In this document: positions 43,323 to 56,592 of the stretch, piece by piece
Position numbering within the stretch: position 1 is the first letter of the stretch
Layout: the number at the start of each line of letters is the position of its first letter
NCBI GenBank assembly: GCA_013339895.1
Contig: JABACO010000012.1
Location: 3,710,789 to 3,774,788, forward strand
Direction of reading: 5' to 3'
Origin: Ephydatia muelleri
Lineage: Eukaryota > Porifera > Demospongiae > Spongillida > Spongillidae
DNA: 64,000 nt
The notes under the pieces: model-generated
The model's input: the letters and a program-made list of their open reading frames with translations, nothing else
Told to the model about the DNA's origin: nothing
Database searches by the model: none
Program-made: the position numbers and the translations under genes

Positions 43323-44229
43323 CACTGTGCTACAAGTTGGATATACGATAGTGTATACTCTGCGTATATGCTAAATATACATATGAATATACACATGCTA
43401 TACGCAAAGAATACGCATTGGTATATTTTGCGGATAGAACCAGAATCTCATGTCGTATATTTTGCGTATACTCGATACTATCACGTGCGCTTATTATGGG
43501 TTTGTTAACATATGTCTCCGTGCACCATGTCCGCTTCCGTACTCAGCACATATTTGGAAACGTCTCCGAATCTGTTCACTGTATACTAGCTTGTTTCTAT
43601 TTGTGTACTCATGATCAAATTTATAATAAAATTATCAATACAATCGATAAAAGAAAACATAATATAACGTTCAAGCTTTCTCTCGAATCATCCAGGGTTG
43701 TGCAGTTGGTGGACTGGATGCGTCTAAGAGCGGTCCTTCAACTCTCTGCTTCTATGGATGGAGCCTCGAGTTGCTAGTTCCTTTTATTCGTTCATCCAAG
43801 TCATCAATCAAGTCATTTAGCGTGTCAGAACGTCACAACGGACGGCGACGTTGTAGAGTTTGAGCGTTCTGGTCGTCGCTCTCCTCTTCTGACATCATTG
43901 TAGGCTTGATGTCCCCCATAACTGCTTCTCTTCTTCTATCAGCATTTGGCACCCTTTCTCCCACAACTACGCCACAATAGCCTTTCTTCTGTCTGCATAA
44001 CAAACCTTTTTACCAAATGCTACAGCAGGAAAAGAGCATAACAAGACATAGGTAGGACGTACGCTGTTGAGCTTAATAGCCTTCAATTACCCTGAGTTCG
44101 CTTGTACCACCTAGTAAAAGGAGGATATGGTGGTAGGGTGAATAAATAGGATTATGAATTTAAGGCTCTACCTTTAACTGTAGCGACAATAGCGTGAAGG
44201 TCTTCATCGAACTCTGCCGCGATACATGG

Positions 44230-44661
44230 TCGTGATTGCGTTAGAAAAAAGCGCACAATCGCTTACCTTTCATCAAGCCGAACTGAAGTGCTGATCTTCC
44301 TTCTGACTGCTAGAATTCTGAAATATGCCTTACCTATATTTCAGTGGGGCTTCCACCATATCCTCGCGATGCAATACAGCTTAATCGATGTGTCTTAGTA
44401 TATCAGCGACGACTTGCTATTCCATGGCCGGTGAACTTACCTGAAATCCAAGTCCGCGGACGCTGCGCTGTCCTGGCAATTTGCCGGGTGAGGCATCGTC
44501 AAAATGTCTTGGCATAAACAAAATGGTTTACGAACTATGAACATCTCTATATACTTTTGGACTAACCTGACGTCCGTCATCCAGTTCTTTCTGGTGTGCT
44601 GGCAGCTGCCTGATATCCCTGCGACCTCGATCGCCCACTCCGCGTGGTAGTTTGGCGCCAA
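44230..44661 (-). CDS. Small exons of an unknown gene inside the CACTA-like element
   Basis: ATG at 44,661 opens APNYHAEWAIEVAGISG, with a donor GTTAGT near 44,566. An exon near 44,506-44,440 (FDDASPGKLPGQRSVRGLGF) ends at GTAAGT, and another near 44,323-44,272 encodes ILAVRRKISTSVRLDE before GTAAGC. Splice sites are reasonable but the family is unknown. The start overlaps TTTGGCGCCAAA. It may be captured host sequence or the remnant of an element gene. Confidence 0.3.
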
Positions 44662-45415
44662 ATTACTAGTACACTTGTAATTAATTTAATAAGTTTATAA
44701 ACGTAGTCTACATGTAGGACAAATGTCGTTTCAAACTTTCAATTCACTAGATAGTTTTACTATCTATGGTATCACGTATGTGTGGGGCTTGTGAAGTGCA
44801 CTAATATTCACGGTAATCCACTTCTGAAGAAACGCGTAGCTGGGTTTGCTAGACTATTTTGTAGTTATGAGATTAGCATGCATCGTGCTATTTGTGTTCT
44901 GATTGGTAAGACGCTCGGTAGCCGGTTGAAGTTGTGAAGGGTATTCCAGTGTCACGTAACCACAATGAGCAGCTCCGCTTTCCCATGATGATATACGTAT
45001 ATAATCTATGGCACAAGGTGGGGGCGTGGCATAATAACAAATACAGCCGTCTATATAAGTTCGATCAGATGCATAGCTCCTCAAAATGCTTTCTATGCAC
45101 CGTCACATGGTCTAGAGCCACAAGTGTATGTTGTATGCATCTATACTTGTACATGATCAGCCGCTAATAGGTATTAATCATGCACTGAACAAAACATTAA
45201 TGTGCATGCATTGCATATTATTACTATTAATATTGTTATTTTATGTTTATGAATCTTACAACTGCGCATGCATCATGTAGGATGCAAACCTTGAGGTGTT
45301 GTTCTAACTGTGCCGGCATTAATTCATAATTCGATACATGCGAAATGAATGCACGCGCGTTCTTTATTTTTATACATGATTCAATCCGACATGTGCTATG
45401 TGAGAGAGCTGTGAT

Positions 45416-45690
45416 AATCATGACCCAAGTAGAAAGTCATTCAGAACTGCTGCTTCTATGTTTATGCATACTTATCACATGGTATACGCATTGAAACATG
45501 CTTTGTTGGGATTTTAAACAGGCATTCAGGTGTTAATCCTGGGTACCCGATCGCGAGCCCCTTTTCCTTTTGCATGTGATGATCATGACCCATGTAGAAA
45601 GCCATTCTGAACTGTTTCCCCTATGTTTACACATACCTATTACATGGTATAGCCATTGAAACATGATTGGTTGGGATGTTAATATTTATA
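45416..45690 (+). repeat. Two diverged ~110 bp copies
   Basis: AATCATGACCCAAGTAGAAAG...TTGGGATTTTAA and GATCATGACCCATGTAGAAAG...TTGGGATGTTAA are copies about 165 bp apart. Confidence 0.65.
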
Positions 45691-45979
45691 ATTGATGTTC
45701 CATTAACTCTCATTTTGGTCTTTCTCAGAGACTGTAGGTTTATACTGAGGTGTTCACATCTTTATATTAGGCTGTTCTAAGTGTTGAAGGTCGTAACAAT
45801 CTCATTGTAATGTCCATGAACCATGTGATGGTAATGACCACGATACTAAAGTTACACATGTGTTAATCAATATGTACATATATACACGCATGTGCTGATG
45901 TACAATGATGATGGTCTGGTGTCAATAGTGGTGTGATGTCAAAGCTTCCTTGCCCTTTAAAGTAGCCAGCCATGATGTC

Positions 45980-47404
45980 CTGAATTGAGACAGAATTTAG
46001 GGCTCAATTCCACATTTGAACAGAAACACTATGACTCACGTGGCGGTAACGCCCACTTCCGGTCACAGGCTCATCTTGGGGATGGGTCACTCTCTTCACC
46101 CTGCAATGTGGACTGTCGTGGTAAGATGCTGCTCTGAATTGTGACAGAATTTAGAGCTGAATTTCACATTTTAACAGAGACACTATGACTCACGTGGCGG
46201 TAACGCCCACTTCCGGTCACAGGCTCATCTTGGGGGTGGGTCACTCTCTGCACCCTGCAATGTGGACTGTCGTGGTGACATGCTGCTCTGAATTGTGACA
46301 GAATTTAGAGCTCAATTTCACATTTTAACAGAGACACTATGACTCACGTGGCGGTAACGCCCACTTCCGGTCACAGGCTTATCTTGGGGATGGGTCACTC
46401 TCTTCACCCTGCAATGTGGACTGTCGTGGTGACATGCTGCTCTGAATTGTGGCAGAATTTAGAGCTCAATTTCACATTTTAACAGAGACACTATGACTCA
46501 CGTGGCGGTAACGCCCACTTCCGGTCACAGGCTCATCTTGGGGGTGGGTCACTCTCGTCACCCTGCAATGTGGACTGTCGTGGTGACATGCTGCTCTGAA
46601 TTGTGACAGAATTTAGAGCTCAATTTCACATTTTAACAGAGACACTATGACTCACGTGGCGGTAACGCCCACTTCCGGTCACAGGCTCACCTTGGGGGTG
46701 GGTCACTCTCTTCACCCTGCAATGTGGACTGTCGTGGTGACATGCTGCTCTGAATTGTGACAGAATTTAGAGCTCAATTTCACATTTTAACAGAGACACT
46801 ATGACTCACGTGGCGGTAACGCCCACTTCCGGTCACAGGCTCATCTTGGGGGTGGGTCACTCTCTTCACCTTGCAATGTGGACTGTCGTGGTGACATGCT
46901 GCTCTGAATTGTGACAGAATTTAGAGCTCAATTTCACATTTTAACAGAGACACTATGACTCACGTGGCGGTAACGCCCACTTCCGGTCACAGGCTCATCT
47001 TGGGGGTGGGTCACTCTCTGCACCCTGCAATGTGGACTGTCGTGGTGACATGCTGCTCTGAATTGTGACAGAATTTAGAGCTCAATTTCACATTTTAACA
47101 GAGACACTATGACTCACGTGGCGGTAACGCCCACTTCCGGTCACAGGCTCATCTTGGGGGTGGGTCACTCTCTGCACCCTGCAATGTGGACTGTCGTGGT
47201 GACATGCTGCTCTGAATTGTGACAGAATTTAGAGCTCAATTTCACATTTTAACAGAGACACTATGACTCACGTGGCGGTAACGCCCACTTCCGGTCACAG
47301 GCTCATCTTGGGGGTGGGTCACTCTCGTCACCCTGCAATGTGGACTGTCGTGGTGACATGCTGCTCTGAATTGTGACAGAATTTAGAGCTCAATTTCACA
47401 TTTT
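45980..47404 (+). repeat. 154 bp satellite, about nine units
   Basis: GAATTGTGACAGAATTTAGA marks successive units at 46,136, 46,290, 46,444, 46,598 and onward, always 154 bp apart. Units also contain GACTCACGTGGCGGTAACGC and CTTCCGGTCACAGGCTCATC. The first unit is the most diverged and the rest differ by only a few bases, so the array was homogenised or amplified recently. Confidence 0.95.
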
Positions 47405-47414
47405 GAATGTGAAC

Positions 47415-47810
47415 GTGAAGCAAACCACTCATACCCATCAGTCACTTGACCCCTACCATTGGGGTGGGAGCTTAAACAGCAAACCTTGCATCACATACAC
47501 TTGAATGTGCAGACATGAAAGTTTGTCATTAGAAGCAAACCACTCACCTGAGATAGCTATACCCATCAGTGTCACCATCAGACAGTCACATCCCCATTAG
47601 AGTCACATGACCTCTACTTGACCGGGTGACAACTCTGACCAATTTATACACCAAACCATGTGTCACATATCTACACAGATAGACATGAAAGGTTGTAAAT
47701 TGCATTATTAAAAGCAAACCACTCACTTTAGATAGCCACACCCATCAGAGTCACATGACTCTTAGGAGACAATTGGGGTGACAACTCGACCAATTTGAAG
47801 CATATACACC
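47415..47810 (+). repeat. ~150 bp degenerate tandem repeat, three copies
   Basis: AAGCAAACCACTCA(T/C), CCCATCAG(A/T)GTCAC and CACCAAACC recur near 47,419, 47,532 and 47,712. Confidence 0.6.
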
Positions 47811-48575
47811 AAACCTAGCCAGGAGATGGGCGAGGGGTGGGGATGGGGGGGTTGTTGGGTCGGGTCGGTCGAACGACCCCCTCCCGACGACTACCATCCA
47901 CTACAAGTTATATATAGAAATGGACGGCTCCCGGGTGTGGTACTAGGCTGCCATAACTCGGACCTGAAGCGCCCCCCCCCCTCCATTGGCCCAGTTGTGA
48001 ATCCACCGCTCGCTATAAGTCGAGTCCCAAACAGAACGATGTCGACACCCCGGCCACTTTCAAGTGGCTGGCTATGTATGATCCTGCATTGTCCGAATCG
48101 AATATTACGCATGTGGTCCCACTACAGCTTATAATTCTGGCATCAAAACTATCCTATTTTAACTGATCACATACCTTGTAAATTTTTAGTTGAAGGTATA
48201 GGTATTCGAATTTAAACCATCAAAATAGTTATAGGGTTACTAAGAAATTTAATGTTTTAAATTTGATAATTCATATCTACGTGGATATCGAGCATACTGC
48301 CTACGACTCGCGCTACGAGTCTTCATACGATTCTTGATATTTGCCTCTTGATCCAAGTCTATAGAGGCGTTCCCATGCTGGCAACTACCAATTCCTTTAA
48401 TACCGACTACGAATCCGATCCATAAAGTTTTTATTGACCACTACTGTATGTCCACAATGCTCTACGTTCGAAATCACATTGGAAACATACAGCCATACAT
48501 TCTTGATCGAGAGGTTCAAACTTATAATCTGAAGAGTCATATCAAAGTCATTTCTATTTTTACGTAAGTTATCTA
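47811..48575. other. Unique interior of the CACTA-like element
   Basis: Begins with a G-rich/C-rich hairpin-prone patch (47,826-47,890, containing TCGGTCGAACGACC). No confident gene. Confidence 0.4.
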
Positions 48576-48766
48576 ATTTGCAAATTCATTGTGGTTTGTG
48601 TATTCTTAATACTTCGAGAATACGCGCAATGAATAATTGTCACCTGTGGATTCTTAAAATATACCAGGTGGATATTCGTAATATACACTACCCTTGGTAT
48701 ATTGATGGTATACGCAAAATATACGCAAAAATATACGCTATCGTATACTACGTTTTTTGCACAGTG

Positions 48767-49430
48767 ATTCATTGCTCTTAAGGAGTTACTTGCATTTCTA
48801 GCAGAGTTTCAAACAGAATCTTGGCTTTTGCAAACCTGACAAATACCAAATACAAATAGGTGTTGTACTATAAGATTTTATTTCGGATGAGAAAAGTTTG
48901 ACTTTTATCAGGTGTGAAAACCCATTAATTTCCCTACATTGGTATAACCATTTTCTTGCTTTATTAACTGCGCTAAGTAGAATCTTGTCATTTGCAAACC
49001 ATCAATTAGCTACCAATAGAGGGAATATATTCCGGATGAAAAAGATTCCAGTCTTATTAGTAAACCACGAGGTGTGAAAACCCAATAAATTGGTTTAAGA
49101 AGTTACTTGCATTGGTTTAATCGCTGAGTATCGAATATAATCTTGGCATTCAAAAACCTTTGAAACTAAACTAGCTACTGATAGGGGCTGTATTACAAGA
49201 TTCAATTACATATAAGAACATTCACTTCCTATGAGGTGTGAAAACCCATTTATTGATATGGGGAGTTACTAGTATGCTTTATTAGATGAAAATAAAATAG
49301 AACATGGGCATTTGCAAGCCATACAAATTCAACTAGGGCTGTATTATAAGATCTCATTCCAGATGAGAAAAATTCTTGTCTTGTCAGAAAACCATGAGGT
49401 GTGAAAACGTATGTATTCGTATTAATGAGA
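48767..49430 (+). repeat. ~170 bp satellite, right block
   Basis: Four diverged units marked by GAGGTGTGAAAACC at about 48,912, 49,070, 49,233 and 49,395. Continuation of 42,960-43,322. Confidence 0.75.
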
Positions 49431-49439
49431 GCATTATGG

Positions 49440-49557
49440 ATGTGCCTATGTGATGATGGGATGTGCCTAGTGTGATGATGGGATGTGCCTAGTGTGATGA
49501 TGGGATGTGCCTAGTGTGATGATGGGATGTGCCTAGTGTGATGATGGGATGTGCCTA
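49440..49557 (+). repeat. 22 bp minisatellite, left block
   Basis: Unit GTGATGATGGGATGTGCCTA plus GT, about five copies. It is interrupted by the element starting at 49,558. Confidence 0.9.
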
Positions 49558-50439
49558 CACAGCGAAACCATTACATTGAGACGGTAACGTCTCATTACGT
49601 GACCTTACCCGTCACTCAGATGTAGGCGGATACCGTTGATATCAATACCAACGGTCCGTCTGTGGACGGAGAGTGGACGGCAACGTCCTCCCCCTCCGTC
49701 GCTCCGTCGCTCTGTCACGTCTTTAAACGTTATAATCCGTCAGTCCGGGAAATCCACGGTTCGCTTTTTACCGCATCGTACCGTCGGTACGTAAGGTTGG
49801 ATTTCTGGCTACCGGTACTACAGCGGTACCGCTTCTACTTTCTATCCATGCAGCTTTATCGTATACGTGCACCATCCCATTCACTTTTCTCAGGGTTAGT
49901 TCTTCAAAAAACCATATACAAATACAAATGCATATAAAAAGGAAGAGCAAGTGTCAGTTTTACTTGGTCTCCACATTAGGCAAAAGCCGGATTCCGTTCT
50001 GTTGAAAGATATTTATGTATAGCATCAATCATGAATGCATGAACCACTGAAGTACTTGCTTACACATTTGCGCGATGACACTGGCACAAACGTGGAACCA
50101 CTCACGTCATCAAACGTTCATCTTGTGTAAAAAGTCACAGATGAGAAAAAAAGTGACCCTTGTACATACCTCATTGCGTTCCAAAGCCAAAAAAAAAAGG
50201 TGGCTGGGTAGAGGAAATACAATTAAATAACGTACCAATAATACGTTACACCTACTAATATGTGTTCGCGTTACAACCTATTCCTGTAGATGGAAGAAAA
50301 GTGGTTGTGATATCTTCGACACCCCAAAAATGGCACTTACGCAGCACTCATGTCTTATCATCAGTATGTGGCGAATCAACAAATTTATTCGGATCCATAA
50401 GTTCCACGCCAATCTTTGAACCTGAAAGTTGCTATAGAG

Positions 50440-50522
50440 GAGGACAAAGACCGATAGCGAACGCTTACCATATCGTGCTCTTTGCTGCGCCTGATGCACG
50501 TTGTACTTTGGCGCCAAAATAG
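50440..50522 (-). CDS. Possible small exon inside the element
   Basis: The minus-strand frame ILAPKYNVHQAQQRARYG starts at a TTTGGCGCCAAA palindrome and ends at GTAAGC. It resembles the APNYHAEWA start in the other CACTA-like element in both sequence and position beside the same palindrome. No family is recognised. Confidence 0.25.
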
Positions 50523-50904
50523 GTTGCGATAAAATAGGTAACATCCATCGGCTACACCACTGTTTCCCCGCCAAAAACCTATTATTAATAGTCACGTGAA
50601 TTGGTCAAGGGACAGTTATAGTTGAATTAACCAGCAACTGTCAATCAATTGCAATTAGCGAGCTTATACCGCTTGTTATTGGTATGCGATGTGTTGCCAT
50701 GGCAATGAGGTAACAGTCCAGTACATGTATGTGCGATTTAAATCTTTTATCAGCCTTGAAATTGATTCATTAAGGTCCAATACAAGAATGCAGAACATAC
50801 ACCATGTACATGGAATCAGTTTTAGTTTGAGTGAGGATGGAAGACATAATCCTTTATCTCTACACATGTAAAGAATGAACTAAGTACTTCTATAATGTTG
50901 CACA

Positions 50905-53205
50905 CAGCCACACACACGTCACACAAACAGGCACACATCACACACAGGCACACATCACACAAGGCATACATCACACATAAGCACACATCACACATAGGCA
51001 CACATCACACAGAGGCACACATCACACAGAGGCACACATCACACAGGATACATAACACAGAGGCACCATCACACAGGTACACATCACACAGGCATACATC
51101 ACACAGGCACACATCACACAGGCACACATCACACAGAGGCACACATCACAGAGGCACTCATCACTAAGGCTACAAACACACACAGGCACACATCACACAC
51201 AGGCACACATCACGCACAGGCACACATCGCACCAACAGGCACACATCACACAGGCACACATCATACAGGCACACATCACACAGTCACACATCAACAGACA
51301 CATCACACACAGGCACACATCACACACAGGCACACATCACACAAACAGGCACACATCACACACAGGCATACATCACACATAGGCACAAATGACACACAGG
51401 CACAAATCACAAAGGCACACATAATAAAGAGGCACACATCACACATAGGCACACATCACACATCACACAGGCACACATCACACACAGAGGCACACATCAC
51501 ACAGGCACACATAACACAGAAGCACCATCACACAGGTACACATCACACAGACACACATCATACACAGGCACACATCACACAAACAGGCACACATCACACA
51601 CAGACATACATCACGCACAGGCACAAATGACACACAGGCACAAATCACACAGGCACACATAGGCATAAATCACACATCACACAGGCACACACAGAGGCAC
51701 ACATCACACAGGCACACATCACACAGGCACATGTCACACACAGACACACATCACACATAGACACTCATCACTAAGGCTACATATCACACAGAGGCACACA
51801 TCACACACATCACACACATGCACACATCACACACATGCACACATCACACACATGCACACATCACACACATGCACACATCACACAGGCACATATCACACAC
51901 GTTACACATATTGGCACACATTACAGACAGGCACACATCACACAGAGGTATGCACACAGACACACATAGCACACAGCCACACATCACACACAGACACACA
52001 TCACATATAGGCACACATCACTAAGGCTACAGGCACACATGGCACATAGGCACATATCACACACAGGCACACATCACACACAGGTTACACATATTGGCAC
52101 ACATTACACACAGGCACACATTACACATAGGCACGCATCACACAGAGGCACACATCACACAGAGGCATGTGTATATCACACACAGGCACACATCACACGC
52201 AGGCATACATCACACACAGCCACATCACACACAGGCACACATCGCACATAGGCACACATCACACAAGCACACATCTCACACAGGCACAGGCACAGGCACA
52301 CATCACATAGGCACACATCACATAGGCACACATCACATAGGCACACATCACATAGGCACACATCACATAGGCACACATCACATAGGCACACATCACATAG
52401 GCACACATCACATAGGCACATACATAGGCACACATCACATAGGCACACATCACATAGGCACACATCACATAGGCACACATCACATAGGCACACATCACAT
52501 AGGCACACATCACACACAGGCACACATCACACACACAGGCACACATCACACACAGAGGCACACATCACACACAGCCACACATCACGCACAGGCACTCATC
52601 ACTAAGGTTACACATCACACACAAGCACACATCACACACAAGTTACATATTGGCACACATCACACACAAGGACACATCATAAACAGAGGAACACATCACA
52701 CAGGCACTCATCACTAAGGCTACACATTACAGAGAGGCAAACATCACACACGGGCACTCATCACACACAGCAATACATCACACAGAGGCAAGTGCACATT
52801 ACTCAGAGGCACACATCACGCACAGAGCCTAGGCACACATCACGCACAGAGCCTAGGCACACATCACGCACAGAGCCTAGGCACACATCACGTACAGAGC
52901 CTAGGCACACATAACACAGAGGGACATATCACACAGAGGCACGTGTACATCACAAATCACACACAGGAACACATCACACAGAGGCATGTGTACATCACAC
53001 ACAGACTACACATATTGGCGCACATTACACACAGGGACACATGTATCATAAACAGAGGCGCATATCACACAGAGGCACTCATCACTAAGGCTACATACTA
53101 CACAGAGGCACACATTGACACAGAGGCACACATCAACACACAGGCACACATACACAGTGGCACACATCTCACACAGAGGCACACATCACATACACACACA
53201 GGCAA
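50905..53205 (+). repeat. 2.3 kb CACACATCA-type satellite
   Basis: A degenerate repeat of 14-22 bp around GGCACACATCACACA. From 52,300 to 52,510 it becomes an exact 15 bp unit (GCACACATCACATAG), so the plus strand reads (THHIG)n and the minus strand CAYVM-type repeats. A subarray at 52,810-52,905 has a longer unit containing GCACAGAGCCTA. Confidence 0.95.
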
Positions 53206-53358
53206 CTGGTGCCATTTATAGTTATGGAGTCCTTGCTGTAAAGATTCTTTACTTGATGACGAATCTGACTCAGAGCCGGAGAGGTATTCTATATGCTCTC
53301 CTAGCTGTCTGCCATAGTACCGGTACCTGGTACGTCTGTATAATAAAAAAGGATACAA
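53206..53358 (-). CDS. Possible exon running into the satellite
   Basis: After an ATTATACAG acceptor the minus strand encodes YRYYGRQLGEHIEYLSGSES followed by a Ser/Asp run and KWHQLP, then continues open into the satellite as Cys/Val repeats. It looks like a genuine acidic exon truncated by satellite growth. No family. Confidence 0.25.
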
Positions 53359-53817
53359 TTAGCTGCTAATAGCTACCGCTCAGCACTAGCTATATCTCGC
53401 GAATCGAGTATACGCATATGCAGCTGCGCATATGCATACATAATCGGTGCACGTGTATGATATACGATACATACCTTCCGCTAGAAGCTGTTGTTTAGCT
53501 TGAAGAGAACTATCAGCTTGACTCTACTAGCATTTGGTGTTCAAAAAATGTAGATCTACACACGTATTCCCCGCAGTGATGACAGTAACGTCACTTGCCG
53601 CTCATTTTTTGAATTCGGAAGGAGTTACTTGTATCACGTGACCATGCGTCAATAATAGTGGAGGACGCGGTACCGTGCGGTAGCGTTCGTCGATTACCGT
53701 TCATAAATACACGGATACCGTCACTAAACGTTTCCGTGAAATTTACGTGGAAGTCCGTCTTGATCGAAAGTGACGGGGCACCGTTGCAACCCGTCTCCGG
53801 ATAGCGGTTTCGCTGTG

Positions 53818-54122
53818 CTAGTGTGATGATGGGATGTGCCTAGTGATATATGTCTAGTGTGACAATGTAAAGACTAGTGCCTAGTGTGATGATGTGCCTA
53901 GTGTGATTATGTGCCTAGTGTGATGATATGCCTAGTGTGATGTTGTGCCTAGTGTGATGATGGGATGTGCCTAGTGTGATGATGGGATCTAGTGATGATG
54001 TGCCTAGTGTGATGATGGGATGTGCCTAGTGTGATGATGTGCCTAGTGTGATGATGGGATGTGCCTAGTGTGATGATGGGATGTGCCTAGTGTGATGATG
54101 TGCCTAGTGTGATGATGGGATG
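53818..54122 (+). repeat. 22 bp minisatellite, right block
   Basis: Same unit as 49,440-49,557, with shortened variants (TGATGATGTGCCTAGTG). About 14 units. Confidence 0.9.
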
Positions 54123-54297
54123 CTGCACACGAAGATCATGTGATGCAGTAGTGTTGGATTATTACGCCATGATATCGCCAGTTATGGTGGGTGGACTATT
54201 GTTTTCACGGTTCATCATTTTCCTGTTCTATTTCAGTGGTGTAGTGTTGGGATTTGTAGTGTGGAATGCATGCATTTTGATGTGTATGTCTTGAACT

Positions 54298-54415
54298 AGG
54301 TGTGTTGCGTATGTTTGAGCTTGTGTATGAGAGCATGTGTGTGTCTGAGTGTGTGAGTGAGTGTGTGGGCATGAGTGTGAGCATGTGAGTGGGTGTGTAT
54401 GTGCGTGTGTGTGTG

Positions 54416-54472
<57 letters not shown>
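54298..54472 (+). repeat. TG-rich tract with (TG)n microsatellite
   Basis: Imperfect GTGTGAG(T/C)-type repeats lead into about 55 bp of pure TG at 54,418-54,472. Confidence 0.9.
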
Positions 54473-54474
<2 letters not shown>

Positions 54475-56194
54475 CCAATGTACTTGTTCAGTGTGAGACA
54501 CTTTTGGTAGAGTCTTAGTGCAGTCATTAAACTTAAAGAAGCCATGCAATAATTTCTAAGAGCTCGGTACGCATTGCCGTGTCGTTTTGCTCGGTCAGTG
54601 GAGGCCAAATGATTCATACCACAAATGGATCTGTAATGGACATTCATTTTAAAGTGGGTGGCGTTTATATTGAACTGAAGTACACCCACTATGCGCATGT
54701 GTAGTTATGCTGTATCAGGTTCACCAATCAGCTGTTGATGTGTATCTGGTTCACCAATCAGCTGTTGTTGTGTAGTATATCTGTTTATGTTGTAGTTGTC
54801 TTGACCTCAAGTCCAAAGTGGTATCCATGGTTACATGTATGTTTATAGTAAGGTGGTTTGTTGCTTGGTAGTGTCTAACAAAACATATGATGCTGATTCT
54901 TTGCAAGTGTTTCCAATAAATGCACTGTCATTGACAACAGTACTGCCATCGTTGTGCGATTTGTACACTGAATTTGATGTCGAGCACTGTGCCTGTTGCA
55001 CAACACAACAATAGACAACTTTGACGACCTAATTTATTATGTACTCTGGATGTGGCATCATGTGTAGTTGTAGTGCTGGCTTGTTACAAGTACATGTAGC
55101 TAGGTGATGTCTGCAATGTGTGCGGCAATACAAGAGACAGTGGGTTTTATCCTAATGTAGAAAGGGAAGCTTGTGACCTCACATAGGAGGACATAATCAG
55201 ATCGGAAGTTGTCTGTTGTGTAAATCGAATTTGCTGAACCTCTCATGGTTGCCTCTAATTAATTAGTGGTTAGTGGGGGAGGGGCTTCACATATAGTTTA
55301 GTTTAAATGGGCAATTAGTAGATAATGTATTTAAGCTCCACTTTCTATAGTTAAATGGTTTAGCAACTAGTCCCACACCTTACTATTTCTTTTGAGCATA
55401 TGGATGATTAGTCCTCTCTAGAGGTGGCTGATCCAGGTATGTGTGAACAATTGCTAATGGTTGGAGGGGAAAGAAGAAGCTGTTGGGCATTATTTAGAGC
55501 ATTGGCCCGACCCATTCGGACGTACCTGTGACCTGAAAGGGTTAGTAAGTAGTGTACTGTATGTTGAAGTCATGCATTGCACGTCTCATATACGTTGCAT
55601 CTCGTATTAGCAAGGTCTTATTCTTGGCACTCTACAGTGCACTCTACAGTGTACTTTACAGTATCTTACATGTAACTATGAAGGTACGTATGTGTGTGTG
55701 TAAAACTCCAGGTGTACACTGTAGAAAGAAATGTACTTGTGTACACTGTCTGGACATGTGTCATGCTGGTTACAACTGTATCGCTTGACGGAAGTTCGAG
55801 GCATTTCCCATGTGTGTGGTAAATAAAATATGCTGACCCACACATGGGACCACATTAGATCACATGAGGTTACATGTGCAGTGTACGGGTCCTAACAGTT
55901 TCACTTTCACTGTGCCTGTAGGGGTCAAATTGTGCAAACTGTCTACTGGGAAATATATACAGTACATACACATGTAGCAGTGTATGCATAGCACTTAACA
56001 CTGTACCTTTACATGTACTGTGGGTGTGTATGTTCATAGGGACACCATTAAGACATGCCCATGTTCAACACACTTACGTGCACACTCACACACATGTACG
56101 TTCAGTGTACAAATAAGCTTTGTTTTTCTCCCACATGTGCTAATTATGCATAGCGTATACCCATGCCATGCTAGAAATGTACATGTGATGTTTT
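54473..56194. other. Intergenic or intronic, no gene recognised
   Basis: Includes a 33 bp direct duplication (GGTTCACCAATCAGCTGTTG) at 54,718-54,770. Could be intron of the gene with the 56.6 kb exon. Confidence 0.4.

Positions 56195-56250
<56 letters not shown>
56195..56250 (+). repeat. (GT)n microsatellite
   Basis: About 56 bp of pure GT. Confidence 0.95.
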
Positions 56251-56252
<2 letters not shown>

Positions 56253-56592
56253 ATGTTCAGAGATTCATGAACTGCCACTTGTAAATATGTGCATGATAAT
56301 TGGAGTGCTACCATGGCAACCAGCTGCAGCTGTTAGCAAGATTATGTAATAATATGTCATTTCTAGGTAATCATGTCCCTCATCACTCGTAGTTTGAAGG
56401 GCACATGTTGCTCCCATTCTTAGCCTCTATTGTACCTAACCTTTCTCCATACCTTCCCCCACACCCTCCCCCACACCCTCCCCCTCGGTTACACTCTACA
56501 CTGCACGTTCCCTTTACCACGTCCATCATGTCTATACCTTGTATACTGTGGCGATAGACGTCGACATGGCAACCACTTAACACTTGTGCAGG

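Larger units (their letters stand above)
43323..48766. mobile_element. 5.4 kb CACTA/EnSpm-like element carrying a satellite array
   Basis: The ends are CACTGTGC and GCACAGTG, flanked by ATT at 43,320-43,322 and 48,767-48,769. Inside both ends, ATACGATAG(T/C)GTATA and many GCGTATA motifs form subterminal repeats, a CACTA trait. The interior has a 154 bp satellite (45,980-47,404), a smaller ~170 bp repeat, and short minus-strand exons, but no recognisable transposase. It lies inside the ~170 bp satellite, which resumes on the far side. Confidence 0.75.
49558..53817. mobile_element. 4.26 kb CACTA/EnSpm-like element, complete termini
   Basis: Perfect 12 bp TIRs CACAGCGAAACC/GGTTTCGCTGTG are flanked by CTA at 49,555-49,557 and 53,818-53,820. 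The host unit GTGCCTAGTG is restored when the element and one CTA are removed. About 200 bp inside each end are packed with CCGTC/GACGG motifs. More than half the element is a CA-rich satellite. No transposase is recognisable, so it is non-autonomous. A second copy's right end is at 151-338. Confidence 0.9.

Noticed and set aside
52094-52717. 207-codon plus-strand frame of THHIG repeats and minus-strand Cys/Val repeats
   Set aside because: It follows from a 15 bp satellite unit without stops. There is no start context, domain or exon structure.
54205-54698. His/Thr-rich minus-strand frames
   Set aside because: Antisense of a (TG)n tract.
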